Assembly: GCF_000720255.1 (NCBI RefSeq)
Contig: NZ_JOJE01000001.1
Coordinates: forward strand, 1 to 64,000
From: Streptomyces griseus subsp. griseus
GTDB taxonomy: Bacteria > Actinomycetota > Actinomycetes > Streptomycetales > Streptomycetaceae
DNA: 64,000 nt
Direction: 5' to 3'
Notes under the pieces: generated by a model
Database searches by the model: none
What the model saw: the letters and a program-made list of their open reading frames with translations, nothing else
What the model was told of the DNA's origin: nothing
Made by a program: the position numbers and the translations under genes
In this document: positions 42,679 to 51,467 of the stretch, in pieces
How positions within the stretch are numbered: position 1 is the stretch's first letter
How the letters are laid out: each line of letters opens with the position of its first letter

Positions 42679-43623
42679 TCAGTTGCCCTCGGCCAGGTGG
42701 TCCCGCCAGTACAGGAAGGTGCGCTGGGGGTCGGGGAGGACGTCCCAGGGGTGGGATGTCATGCGGCGGCCGATGCGGCGGAAGACCGGCGCTGCCTCGG
42801 TCGGGCGGTGAGCCTGGATCAGGGCGAACGCGAGGATGTTCAGGTCGAGCAGTGCTTCGGCGTGCGGGGCCGTGCCGGTGCGGAACCAGCCGTTCAGGGC
42901 GGCGTCGATCTCGTCGGACGCCCGGGGTTCCGTCCAGTGGCCGCTCGCTCCCAGGGGTGAGAGCCGCTGGCGGTGGGCGACGAGTTCGATGCGGGCGGCG
43001 AGGGGCAGCAGGGCGAGGGGCGAGCCGTGCGGGGCGCGGGCGGCGGCCTGGTGGGCGAAGTCCATGAGGTCGGCGACCGTTCCGTGGGCGCGGGGGGAGA
43101 GATAGCGCACGAGGTGGTGATAGGCCGCGCGGTGCCAGGGGGCGCGGGTGACGGCTTCCGTCCATACCGGGACGGCGTCGCGGGGCGGGACGGCGAAGGC
43201 GTGCAGGAGCTGCAGCAGGGCCAGCCAGGGGGTGGGGTCTTCCGGGGAGGCCTCGGCGGCGCGGTAGCAGGCGTGTTCGGCGTCGCGGGCCGCGGTGGGG
43301 TCGTTGAGCTGGGCCGCTGCTCGGATGGCCTGGACGTGGGCGTGGAGGGTGAGGGCGTCGGGGTCGTCGGGGCGGTCGGTGGTCCAGCGGGTGGAGAGGG
43401 TGGGGGGTGCGTGCTGGGCGAGGACGCAGACGCGGTGGGTACGGAGGTCCCAGTCGCGGGGGGTGGTGCGGAGGAGGTGGGCTGCGGGGTGCCATGGGGG
43501 GCGGGTGTGGTTGGTGCCCAGGCCGTGGAGTTGTGGGGTGGGGCGGAGTTCGGTGAGTGTTGCGTGGAGGGGGGCGTCGTCCAGGGCGGGGCGGGCGAGG
43601 AGGGGTGGGCTGCGTCTGAACAA
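42679..43623 (-). CDS. Hypothetical TPR-like protein
   Basis: 314 residues, helical, Ala/Pro/His/Leu-rich, soluble. Repeated helix-pair patterns (ARDAEHACYRAAEASPEDPTPWLAL, then VWTEAVTRAPWHRAAYHHL) suggest tetratricopeptide-like repeats. The start must be the TTG at 43623, the first start after an in-frame stop. Conserved-looking codon use supports a real gene; function unknown. A strong hairpin lies between it and ybdD. Confidence 0.65.
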   Translation of the reverse strand: MFRRSPPLLARPALDDAPLHATLTELRPTPQLHGLGTNHTRPPWHPAAHLLRTTPRDWDLRTHRVCVLAQHAPPTLSTRWTTDRPDDPDALTLHAHVQAIRAAAQLNDPTAARDAEHACYRAAEASPEDPTPWLALLQLLHAFAVPPRDAVPVWTEAVTRAPWHRAAYHHLVRYLSPRAHGTVADLMDFAHQAAARAPHGSPLALLPLAARIELVAHRQRLSPLGASGHWTEPRASDEIDAALNGWFRTGTAPHAEALLDLNILAFALIQAHRPTEAAPVFRRIGRRMTSHPWDVLPDPQRTFLYWRDHLAEGN

Positions 43624-43690
43624 TGCGTTCTCGCCGGGGTTCGGGGTCTACGGAGGGGTCGGCGCAGGGGTTCATAGGCGCCCGGCGCCG

Positions 43691-43735
43691 CGCGACTGCC
43701 CGCGGCCAGGCGCGTCACAGGTGCGGGCAGTCGCG
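43691..43735. terminator. Terminator hairpin after ybdD
   Basis: A 13-bp stem (CGCGACTGCCCGC at 43691-43703, GCGGGCAGTCGCG at 43723-43735), extendable by GGCG/CGCC pairs, lies just past the ybdD stop. Confidence 0.8.
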
Positions 43736-43740
43736 CCGGG

Positions 43741-43932
43741 TCAGCAGCAGCGGCTTTGGGGGTTGGTCTCCCGGTGGTGGGCGCGCAGGACCTCGTACTG
43801 CCTGCGGGTGGGGAGGGGGGCGTGGGGGTGGTGACGGTGTCGGTGGGCGCAGTAACGGTCGTACTCCGACTCGCCCGTCAGCTCCTGCAGGTACCACCGC
43901 ACCGCCCTGGCCCAGCGGACCGCCCGCCTCAT
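43741..43932 (-). CDS. YbdD/YjiX family small protein
   Basis: 63 residues: WYLQELTGESEYDRYCAHRH and TRRQYEVLRAHHRE are the family core. The gene follows cstA and its ATG shares a base with the cstA stop (TGATG), so translation is coupled. YbdD-type proteins accompany CstA/BtsT pyruvate permeases and appear to be needed for their activity in E. coli. Confidence 0.9.
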   Translation of the reverse strand: MRRAVRWARAVRWYLQELTGESEYDRYCAHRHRHHPHAPLPTRRQYEVLRAHHRETNPQSRCC

Positions 43933-46055
43933 CAGTGGGCCCCCTCCGGGATGCGGGACTCGACGTAGGGGGCCTCGGTGGTGGGGAGGGTGCCCGGGGA
44001 GCGGAGGGAGCGGACGCAGACCACTGCCGCGTTGACCAGGACCACGGCGACCAGGAGCAGGAACAGGGCGATCAGCACGCCGTCGACCGTGGAGTTCGTC
44101 ACCACCGTGTGCATGTCGTCGAGGGACTTGGCCGGCGGCAGGACCTGGCCCGCGTCGATCGCGTCGGCGTACTTCGCGCGCTGGGCGAAGAAGCCGATCT
44201 TGGGGTCGTCGGAGAAGATCTTCTGCCAGCCGGCGGTGAAGGTGATCGCGACGACCCAGGCCAGCGGGACGCCCGTGACCCAGGCCCAGCGCAGACGGCC
44301 GGACTTGATCAGGACCGTCGTGCAGACGGCGAGGGCGATGGCGGCGAGGAGCTGGTTGGCGATGCCGAAGAGCGGGAAGAGCTGGTTGATTCCGCCCAGC
44401 GGGTCGGTGGCGCCGGTGTAGAGGAAGTAGCCCCACGCGGCGACGACCAGCGCGCTGCACAGCCAGATGCCCGGCTTCCAGTTGACCCGGCCGACCGGCT
44501 TCCACACGTTGCCGAGCATGTCCTGGAGCATGAACCGGCCGACCCGGGTGCCCGCGTCCACCGTGGTCAGGATGAACAGCGCCTCGAACATGATGGCGAA
44601 GTGGTACCAGAACGCCTTCATCGCCGTGCCGCCGAAGACGCCGGAGAAGATCTCCGACATACCGACGGCGAGGGTGGGCGCGCCGCCGGAGCGGGCGATC
44701 AGGGTCTGCTCCTCGACGGCTTTGGCGGCCTGGGTGAGCTGGTCGGGCGTGATGGTGAAGCCGAGGCCGGCCACCGCGTGGGACGCGGACTCGGCCGTCG
44801 CGCCGAGCAGGCCCGCCGGTGCGTTCATCGCGTAGTACAGGCCCGGCTCCAGGGTCGCCGCGGCGATCAGAGCCATGATCGCGACGAACGACTCCATGAG
44901 CATGGCGCCGTAGCCGATCATCCGGACCTGCGACTCCTTCTGGATCAGCTTCGGGGTGGTCCCGGAGGAGACCAGGGCGTGGAAGCCGGACAGCGCGCCG
45001 CAGGCGATCGTGATGAACAGGAAGGGGAACAACGAGCCCGCGAAGACCGGACCCGCACCCGAGGTCGCGAAGTCGCTCACCGCGTCCGCCCTGAGCACGG
45101 GCGCGGCCACGACCACACCGACCGCGAGCAGCGCGATCGTGCCGATCTTCATGAAGGTGGAGAGGTAGTCGCGCGGCGCGAGCAGCATCCACACGGGCAG
45201 GACGGAGGCGACGAAGCCGTAACCGACCAGGCAGAAGACGAGAGTGGTGGGGCTGAGGGTGAAGGTGCCGGCGAGGGAGGAGTTCTGCACCCAGCTGCCG
45301 CCGACGATCGCGAGGAGGAGCAGCGCGACGCCGATGAGGCTGGTCTCGACGACCCGGCCGGGGCGGATGCGGTGCATCCAGAAGCCCATGAAGAGGGCGA
45401 TGGGGATCGTCATGGCGACGGAGAAGGTGCCCCACGGGGAGTGGGCCAGCGCGTTCACCACGACCAGCGCGAGCACGCCCAGCAGGATGATCATGATGGC
45501 GAAGACCGCGATCAGGGCCGCCGCCCCGCCGGCGCGGCCGATCTCGTCGCGGGCCATTTGACCGAGCGACTTGCCGTCCCGTCGCATCGACAGGAACAGC
45601 ACGACCATGTCCTGTACCGCCCCGGCGAAGATCACTCCGGCGACGATCCACAGGGTGCCGGGAAGGTAGCCCATCTGGGCCGCGAGCACCGGGCCGACCA
45701 GCGGTCCGGCGCCGGCGATGGCGGCGAAGTGGTGGCCGAGCAGGACCCGGCGGTCGGTGGGGTGGAAGTCGACGCCGTCCTCCAGGCGTTCGGCGGGGGT
45801 GGCCCTGCGGTCGTCCGGCCGCAGCACGCGGCGGGCGATGAAGCGGGAGTAGAAGCGGTAGGCGATGGCGTAGGAACCGAGCGCGGCGACGACGAGCCAG
45901 ACCGCGGAGATCTTCTCGCCCCGGGCCAGCGCGAGGACGCCCCAGGCGACGGCGCCGAGCAGTGCGACGCCGGTCCACAGCAGGACGGATCGGAGTGGCA
46001 TACGTGGCTTTTCGGGCGCGGGCAGGTCGGTTTCGGGCAGGGTGGACGTAGGCAT
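43932..46055 (-). CDS. cstA: Carbon starvation protein CstA (pyruvate permease)
   Basis: 707-residue polytopic permease, about 16-18 helices, with the CstA landmarks RVLLGHHFAAIAGAGPLVGPVLAAQMGY, FHALVSSGTTPKLI and the FGIANQLLAAIAL region. E. coli CstA takes up pyruvate and peptides under carbon starvation. GAGGAG lies 6 bases before the ATG at 46055. It is divergent from the SSS symporter gene and preceded by two inverted repeats that may control it. Confidence 0.94.
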   Translation of the reverse strand: MPTSTLPETDLPAPEKPRMPLRSVLLWTGVALLGAVAWGVLALARGEKISAVWLVVAALGSYAIAYRFYSRFIARRVLRPDDRRATPAERLEDGVDFHPTDRRVLLGHHFAAIAGAGPLVGPVLAAQMGYLPGTLWIVAGVIFAGAVQDMVVLFLSMRRDGKSLGQMARDEIGRAGGAAALIAVFAIMIILLGVLALVVVNALAHSPWGTFSVAMTIPIALFMGFWMHRIRPGRVVETSLIGVALLLLAIVGGSWVQNSSLAGTFTLSPTTLVFCLVGYGFVASVLPVWMLLAPRDYLSTFMKIGTIALLAVGVVVAAPVLRADAVSDFATSGAGPVFAGSLFPFLFITIACGALSGFHALVSSGTTPKLIQKESQVRMIGYGAMLMESFVAIMALIAAATLEPGLYYAMNAPAGLLGATAESASHAVAGLGFTITPDQLTQAAKAVEEQTLIARSGGAPTLAVGMSEIFSGVFGGTAMKAFWYHFAIMFEALFILTTVDAGTRVGRFMLQDMLGNVWKPVGRVNWKPGIWLCSALVVAAWGYFLYTGATDPLGGINQLFPLFGIANQLLAAIALAVCTTVLIKSGRLRWAWVTGVPLAWVVAITFTAGWQKIFSDDPKIGFFAQRAKYADAIDAGQVLPPAKSLDDMHTVVTNSTVDGVLIALFLLLVAVVLVNAAVVCVRSLRSPGTLPTTEAPYVESRIPEGAH

Positions 46056-46080
46056 GGCGGCTCCTCACCGGGGCGGTGCG

Positions 46081-46105
46081 GGACACCTCGTGACACGAGG
46101 TGTCC
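46081..46105. promoter_or_regulatory. Perfect 11-bp inverted repeat upstream of cstA
   Basis: Arms GGACACCTCGT (46081-46091) and ACGAGGTGTCC (46095-46105) are exact complements around GAC. It lies 26 bases before the cstA start, in the divergent region with the symporter. A dimeric regulator site or a 5'-UTR hairpin are both possible. Confidence 0.7.
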
Positions 46106-46114
46106 GGAGATCAG

Positions 46115-46143
46115 CGACAGCGGCTCTCTCCCGATCGCTGTCG
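46115..46143. promoter_or_regulatory. Second inverted repeat in the cstA-symporter gap
   Basis: CGACAGCG (46115-46122) and CGCTGTCG (46136-46143) are exact complements with a 13-base spacer. It lies between the 11-bp repeat and the symporter start; a TTGACA (46178-46183) further on may be a -35 box for the symporter operon. Confidence 0.5.
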
Positions 46144-46282
46144 GTCTGTGCAAGAGTTGCCCACCCGCCGGAACCGGTTGACAGCGAATTTCCAGAACAT
46201 TTCCCGCCGGTTCCGTGTCCTCCGATCGGGGACGCCGCGCAACTCCCCCGTGAGGGCTCAGGCACACCAAGGACGGTGACCC

Positions 46283-47839
46283 ATGGCCGACGGCGCCATG
46301 ACCGCGACGTTCCTCGCCGTGATCGGCGGGGCGTCGCTGCTCGCCGTGACCGCGCGTCGCCTGCGCCCGAGCGACCGGCTGCCCTCGTTGGAGGGCTGGG
46401 CGCTGGCCGACCGCGGGCTCGGACCGGTGTGGACGTGGCTGCTGCTCGGCGGCACGATCTTCACCGCGTACACCTTCACGGCGGTACCGGGACTGGCGTA
46501 CGGCAACGGGGCACCCGCCTTCTTCGCGGTGCCGTACACGGTGATCCTCTGCCCTCTCGCCTTCGTCCTGCTGAGCCGCCTGTGGACGGTGGCCCGGCGG
46601 CACGGATACGTCACCGCCGCCGACTTCGTGCGGGGCCGGTACGGGTCGGCGCCGCTGGCCCTGGTGGTCGCGCTGACCGGGATCCTGGCGACGATGCCCT
46701 ATCTGGCTCTGCAACTGCTGGGCATACGGGCGGTGCTCACCGCCGGGGGCGTCTACCCGCGGGGCGCGGCCGGTGACCTGGTGATGGTGGCGCTGTTCGC
46801 CGGGCTCGCGGTGGCCACGTACCGGCACGGGCTGCGGGCGCCCGCGGTGATCTCCGCACTGAAGGCGGTGGCGGTCTTCGTGTCGCTGGTCGCCGTGTGC
46901 TGGCTGGTGCTGGTACGGCTCGGCGGCCCCGGGCCGGTCTTCGAGGGCGCGGCCCGGCGGCTCGGCGGGACCGACGTCGCCCACTCCCCGCTGGTACTCT
47001 CCCCCGCGCAGCAGCCCGCGTACGCCACGCTCGCGCTCGGCTCGGCGCTGGCGCTGCTGATGTACCCGCATGTGCTGACCGCCGGTTTCGCCGCCGACGG
47101 ACCGCGCACCCTGCGCAAGGTCACCGTGGCGCTGCCCGCGTGGACGGGGCTGCTGGCCCTCTTCGGCTTCCTCGGCATCGCGGCCCTCGCGACGGGCGTC
47201 CGGGCGCCGCGGGGCGGGGCCGAGGCCGCCGTCCCGATGCTGGTCGACCGGCTGATGCCGGCGCCGCTGGCCGGGCTGGTGTTCGCCGCGATCACCGTGG
47301 GCGCGCTGGTGCCGGCCGCCGTGATGTCGATCGCCGCCGCGACGAGCTTCGTACGGAACGTGTACGTCGAGTACGTGCATCCGACGGCCACGCCCAAGCG
47401 GCAGGTACGCATCGCCAAGGCGGTGTCGCTGACCGCGAAGGTCGGGGCGGTGGCGTTCGTGTTCGGGCTGCGCGACCAGGACGCCATCAACCTCCAGCTG
47501 CTCGGCGGGGTGTGGATCCTCCAGGTGTTCCCGGCCGTGGCCGTCGGGCTGTTCACCGGGCGGCTGCACGCGCGGGCGCTGCTCGCGGGCTGGGCCGTGG
47601 GCATGGTGTCCGGGACCCTGATGGTCGTGCGCGAGGGGTTCTCGTCCATCGTCGCCCTGGGCTTCGGCCCGCTGGAGGTCTACGCCGGGCTCGCGGCGCT
47701 GCTGCTCAACCTGGTCGTCGCGGTGGCCGGCACCGCGGTCCTCGATCGTCTCGGCGTCCCGCGCGGCGCCGACGCCACCGACCTGCCGTCCCGCCTGAGT
47801 GTCAGGCGCCGCCCCGAGACGGGAGCGAACCACCCGTGA
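46283..47839 (+). CDS. Sodium:solute symporter (SSS family)
   Basis: 518 residues, about 13 membrane helices. The family pattern includes TAYTFTAVPGLAYGNG, RYGSAPLALVVALTGILATMPYLALQL and LVPAAVMSIAAATSFVRNVYVEYV. It differs from the ActP-like symporter at 31262-32881 and has no DUF485 partner. The GTGA at 47836-47839 couples it to the sigma-factor gene. GGACGGTGA precedes the ATG. Substrate unknown; the divergent cstA suggests a small carboxylate. Confidence 0.85.
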   Translation: MADGAMTATFLAVIGGASLLAVTARRLRPSDRLPSLEGWALADRGLGPVWTWLLLGGTIFTAYTFTAVPGLAYGNGAPAFFAVPYTVILCPLAFVLLSRLWTVARRHGYVTAADFVRGRYGSAPLALVVALTGILATMPYLALQLLGIRAVLTAGGVYPRGAAGDLVMVALFAGLAVATYRHGLRAPAVISALKAVAVFVSLVAVCWLVLVRLGGPGPVFEGAARRLGGTDVAHSPLVLSPAQQPAYATLALGSALALLMYPHVLTAGFAADGPRTLRKVTVALPAWTGLLALFGFLGIAALATGVRAPRGGAEAAVPMLVDRLMPAPLAGLVFAAITVGALVPAAVMSIAAATSFVRNVYVEYVHPTATPKRQVRIAKAVSLTAKVGAVAFVFGLRDQDAINLQLLGGVWILQVFPAVAVGLFTGRLHARALLAGWAVGMVSGTLMVVREGFSSIVALGFGPLEVYAGLAALLLNLVVAVAGTAVLDRLGVPRGADATDLPSRLSVRRRPETGANHP

Positions 47840-48438
47840 GACGCAGACACCCGATTCCGGTACCCGAGCCCTACGTCGAGCCCGTGGCGGGGGCGCCGTC
47901 GGCCCAGCCGCTCGCGCCCGCGATGGCCGACCCGGCCGAGCTGGAACGCGAGGCCGGGCTCGCCCGGCTCTTCGAGGTGCACTACTCCTCGATGCTGCGC
48001 CTGGCCGTGCTGCTCGGGGCGGACGACCCGGAGAACGTCGTGGCCGAGGCGTACTACCAGATCTACCGCAAGTGGCGGAGGCTGCGGGACGTCCAGGCGG
48101 CGGAGGCGTATCTGCGCTCCACGGTGTGCAATCTGACCCGGATGCGGATACGGCATCTCCAGGTCGCCCGCAAGCACGTGGAGAACCCGCCGGTGCCGCC
48201 GGAGGAGATCGTCGCCTCCGCCGAGAGCACCGCGCTGCTGCGCGACGACCAGCGGGTGCTGATCGACGCGCTGCAGCAGCTGCCGGCCCGGCAGCGCGAG
48301 GCGCTGGTGCTGCGTCACTGGCTCGGGCTCAAGGAGGGCGAGATCGCCGCCGCGATGGGCATCTCCAGCGGTTCGGTGAAGACCCACACGGCACGCGGCA
48401 TCGCCGCCCTGACCCAGGCGATGGAGGCCCGGCGATGA
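47836..48438 (+). CDS. ECF-type sigma factor (SigE family)
   Basis: 200 residues. Region 2 (about 40-105, LFEVHYSSMLRLAVLLGADD, YYQIYRKWRRLRD) and region 4 (about 140-192, LQQLPARQREALVLRHWLGLKEGEIAAAMGISSGSVKTH) are clear. It resembles the actinobacterial SigE-type ECF group. The GTG start overlaps the symporter stop and its own stop overlaps the next ATG, so it is made stoichiometrically with both neighbours. Its target promoters are not identifiable here. Confidence 0.93.
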   Translation: MRRRHPIPVPEPYVEPVAGAPSAQPLAPAMADPAELEREAGLARLFEVHYSSMLRLAVLLGADDPENVVAEAYYQIYRKWRRLRDVQAAEAYLRSTVCNLTRMRIRHLQVARKHVENPPVPPEEIVASAESTALLRDDQRVLIDALQQLPARQREALVLRHWLGLKEGEIAAAMGISSGSVKTHTARGIAALTQAMEARR

Positions 48439-48794
48439 CGCATCGAGATGCGACTCCGGCGCGCGGCACCGGTGCGGACCGCACCGAAAGCAACCGCGTC
48501 GAGGACAACCGCACCGAGGACAACCGCACCGAGCGGGAACTCCGCGAGGCCCTGGAGGCGTTGGCCGGCGGTGTGCGGGCCGCCCCCGACGCCTACCGCA
48601 CGGCGCGCGGCGAGTGGCTGCGCCGTGAACGCCGACGCCGGCTCGTCCTGGCCGTACTGATCACGGTCGTCTTCACGCTGGCCACGCTCATCGGACTGTG
48701 GGTGCTGAACCAGACCCCGTCGGACCCCGGGGTGATCTTCTCCGGCGCCGGTGACACCGTCGGCCAGGCGTCACTCGCCCGGCCGCACCCCTGA
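48435..48794 (+). CDS. Single-pass membrane protein downstream of sigma gene
   Basis: 119 residues. An N-terminal region with tandem DNRTE-type repeats (VEDNRTEDNRTERELRE) precedes a helix AVLITVVFTLATLIGLWVL (about 76-95) and a short extracytoplasmic tail. ATG 48435 overlaps the sigma stop (ATGA). Its place is that of an anti-sigma factor, and the N-in topology would put the acidic/basic part with the sigma, but no anti-sigma motif (HxxxCxxC or ASD) is visible. Role inferred only. Confidence 0.75.
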   Translation: MTHRDATPARGTGADRTESNRVEDNRTEDNRTERELREALEALAGGVRAAPDAYRTARGEWLRRERRRRLVLAVLITVVFTLATLIGLWVLNQTPSDPGVIFSGAGDTVGQASLARPHP

Positions 48795-48828
48795 TTGCCC
48801 CGCCGACCCCCCGGGAACCCGATCATTC

Positions 48829-50616
48829 GTGCATCCCCGGGTTGAGGACTACGCACTGATCGGTGACGAGCAGACGGCGGCGCTGGTCGGCAGGGACGGT
48901 TCCGTCGACTGGCTGTGCCTGCCGCGCTTCGACTCGGCGTCCTGCTTCGCCCGGCTGCTCGGCACGGAGCGCCACGGCCACTGGCGCATCGCCCCCAAGG
49001 GAGTCAAGGGCTCCTGCACGCGGCGCGCGTACCGTCCCGACACGCTCGTCCTCGACACCGAGTGGGAGAGCGACGAGGGTGCCGTGCGGGTCACCGACCT
49101 GATGCCGCAACGCGACCGCTCACCCGACCTGATGCGGATCGTCGAGGGGCTGAGCGGCCGGGTGACCCTGCGCAGCACGCTCCGGCTGCGCTTCGACTAC
49201 GGCTCGGCCGTGCCGTGGATGCGCCGCGCCGACGGCCACCGCGTCGCCGTCGCCGGCCCCGACGCGGTCTGGCTGCGCAGCGAACCCCAGGTGCGTACCT
49301 GGGGCGAGGACTTCGGCACCCACTCGGAGTTCACCGTCGCCGAGGGGGAGAAGGTCGCGTTCGTCCTCACCTGGCACCCCTCCCACGAGCCGCGCCCGCC
49401 GCTGGTCGACCCGTACGAGGCGCTGATCAGCAGCGTCGAGGACTGGCGGACGTGGGCGGCGCGCTGCCGCTACGACGGCCCGCACCGGGACGCCGTCGTG
49501 CGCTCCCTGATCACCCTCAAGGCCCTCACCTACGCCCCCACCGGCGGTATCGTCGCCGCCCCCACCACCTCGCTGCCGGAGGAACTCGGCGGGGTGCGCA
49601 ACTGGGACTACCGCTTCTGCTGGCTGCGCGACGCCACTCTCACCCTCGGCGCCCTGCTGGCGGCCGGCTACCAGGAGGAGGCCGAGGCCTGGCGCGACTG
49701 GCTGGTGCGCGCGGTCGCCGGCGACCCGGCGGACCTCCAGATCATGTACGGCCTCGCGGGCGAGCGCCGGCTCCCCGAGTTCGAACTGCCCTGGCTGCCC
49801 GGCTTCGCCGCCTCCGCCCCCGTACGCATCGGCAACGAGGCCGTCGGCCAGCTCCAGCTGGACGTGTACGGCGAGGTCATGGACTCGCTGTCGCTGGCCA
49901 GGACGTCGGGCCTGCCCGCCAAGCCGCACATGTGGGCGCTACAGGTCGCGCTGATGAAGTGGCTTGAGAAGGAGTGGCGCCGACCGGACGAGGGGCTGTG
50001 GGAGGTGCGCGGTGGGCGCCGCCAGTTCGTCCACTCGAAGGTCATGGTCTGGGTGGCCGCCGACCGCGCGGTGCGCACGCTGGAACGCAACCCCGGGCTG
50101 GACGGGGACCTGGAAGGCTGGCGGGCGATGCGCGAGGAGGTGCACCACGAGGTGTGCGAGAAGGGCTACGACGCCGAGCGCAACACCTTCACCCAGTCCT
50201 ACGGCTCCCGCGAACTCGACGCCTCCCTGCTGCTCATCCCCCGCGTCGGCTTCCTGCCGCCCGACGATCCGCGCGTCACCGGCACCGTCGACGCGATCGT
50301 CGCCGAGCTGGGCCACGGCGGACTCGTGCGCCGCTACAGCGCCGAGGAGACCTCCGTCGACGGGCTGCCCGGCGGCGAGGGCACCTTCCTCGCCTGCTCG
50401 TTCTGGCTCGCGGACGCGCTGCACATGACGGGCCGTACGCAGGAGGCCCGGGAGCTGTTCGAACGGCTGGTCGGTCTCACCAACGACGTGGGTCTGCTGG
50501 CCGAGGAGTACGACCCGGTGGCCGGCCGGCAGCTCGGCAACTTCCCCCAGGCCTTCAGTCACATCGCCCTGGTGAACACCGCCCTCGCCCTGTTCGGGGC
50601 CGAGGGGGCAGGATAG
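48829..50616 (+). CDS. Glycoside hydrolase family 15 protein (trehalase/glucoamylase-like)
   Basis: 595 residues: N-terminal trehalase-type beta domain (about 5-215, VEDYALIGDEQTAALVGRDGSVDWLCLPRFDS) and a C-terminal (alpha/alpha)6 GH15 barrel (about 225-590) with RNWDYRFCWLRDATLTL, GNEAVGQLQLDVYGEVMD and LAEEYDP. Mycobacterial homologues hydrolyse trehalose. GTG 48829 is chosen because MHPRVEDYALIGD is the normal start of the family. No signal peptide, so it acts in the cytoplasm. Ends 5 bases before the SDR gene. Confidence 0.9.
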   Translation: MHPRVEDYALIGDEQTAALVGRDGSVDWLCLPRFDSASCFARLLGTERHGHWRIAPKGVKGSCTRRAYRPDTLVLDTEWESDEGAVRVTDLMPQRDRSPDLMRIVEGLSGRVTLRSTLRLRFDYGSAVPWMRRADGHRVAVAGPDAVWLRSEPQVRTWGEDFGTHSEFTVAEGEKVAFVLTWHPSHEPRPPLVDPYEALISSVEDWRTWAARCRYDGPHRDAVVRSLITLKALTYAPTGGIVAAPTTSLPEELGGVRNWDYRFCWLRDATLTLGALLAAGYQEEAEAWRDWLVRAVAGDPADLQIMYGLAGERRLPEFELPWLPGFAASAPVRIGNEAVGQLQLDVYGEVMDSLSLARTSGLPAKPHMWALQVALMKWLEKEWRRPDEGLWEVRGGRRQFVHSKVMVWVAADRAVRTLERNPGLDGDLEGWRAMREEVHHEVCEKGYDAERNTFTQSYGSRELDASLLLIPRVGFLPPDDPRVTGTVDAIVAELGHGGLVRRYSAEETSVDGLPGGEGTFLACSFWLADALHMTGRTQEARELFERLVGLTNDVGLLAEEYDPVAGRQLGNFPQAFSHIALVNTALALFGAEGAG

Positions 50617-50621
50617 GGGCC

Positions 50622-51377
50622 ATGGATCTTGGACTGAAGGACCGGGTGTACGTCGTCACCGGGGCCACGCGCGGCCTCGGCAACGCGGCCGCGCGCGAGC
50701 TCGTGGCCGACGGGGCGAAGGTGGTGGTCACCGGCCGGGACGAGCAGCGCGCCGCCGACGCGGCGGCCGGGCTGGGACCCAACGCGGTCGGCGTCGCCGT
50801 GGACAACGCCGACCCCGAGGCGCCGGCGCGGCTGATCGCGGCCGCCCGTGAGCACTTCGGGGGCTTCGACGGCATCCTCGTCAGCGTCGGCGGGCCGCCG
50901 CCCGGCTTCGTCGCCGACAACACGGACGAGCAGTGGCAGACGGCGTTCGAGTCGGTGTTCCTCGGTGCGGTGCGGTTCGCTCGCGCGGCGGCGGCGGAGT
51001 TGGAGGACGGCGGTGTCATCGGGTTCGTGCTGTCGGGGTCGGTGCACGAGCCGATTCCGGGGCTGACGATCTCCAACGGGCTGCGGCCCGGGCTCGCGGG
51101 GTTCGCGAAGTCCCTCTCCGACGAGTTGGGGCCGCGTGGGATCCGGGTGGTGGGGTTGCTGCCGGCTCGCATCGACACGGATCGCGTGCGCGAGCTGGAC
51201 GGGTTGTCGGCTGATCCTGAGGCTACTCGGGCTGCCAACGAGTCGCGGATTCCGTTGCGGCGGTATGGGGCGCCGGAGGAGTTCGGGCGGGCTGCGGCGT
51301 TCTTGCTGTCGCCGGCTGCTTCTTATCTGACCGGGATCATGTTGCCCGTGGACGGGGGCATGCGGCACGGGTTTTGA
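50622..51377 (+). CDS. SDR-fold protein lacking the catalytic Tyr/Lys
   Basis: 251 residues with an intact cofactor motif (TGATRGLGNAA) and a C-terminal VDGGMRHGF. The active-site segment, however, reads LSGSVHEPIPGLTISNGLRPGLAG, so the usual YxxxK is replaced by N-containing sequence. This matches a known atypical BKR-like SDR subgroup. It may bind NAD(P) without normal SDR chemistry. The gene follows the GH15 gene by 5 bases and is co-directional. Confidence 0.88.
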   Translation: MDLGLKDRVYVVTGATRGLGNAAARELVADGAKVVVTGRDEQRAADAAAGLGPNAVGVAVDNADPEAPARLIAAAREHFGGFDGILVSVGGPPPGFVADNTDEQWQTAFESVFLGAVRFARAAAAELEDGGVIGFVLSGSVHEPIPGLTISNGLRPGLAGFAKSLSDELGPRGIRVVGLLPARIDTDRVRELDGLSADPEATRAANESRIPLRRYGAPEEFGRAAAFLLSPAASYLTGIMLPVDGGMRHGF

Positions 51378-51381
51378 CGTC

Positions 51382-51466
51382 GTGTGCGGGTCGTGGTGGG
51401 TCGATCGCGCCCACGCGGCGGAGCCGCACATCGATACAGCCCCGCGCCCCTTGCAGGGAGGGGCGC
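51382..51466 (+). repeat. Dispersed Streptomyces repeat, copy C
   Basis: The core CGCGCCCACGCGGCGGAGCC (from 51406) is followed by GCACATCGATACAGCCCCGCGCCCC and a short GCGCCCC/GGGGCGC hairpin. Same orientation as copies A and B. It separates the SDR gene from the convergent amaP and ends one base before the amaP stop. Confidence 0.88.
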
Positions 51467-51467
51467 T

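Noticed and set aside
43623..46181. Long frame of 852 codons opposite cstA and ybdD
   Set aside because: Shadow of cstA. Acidic repeats (HDGEDRDQG type) are typical of reverse-strand Streptomyces frames.
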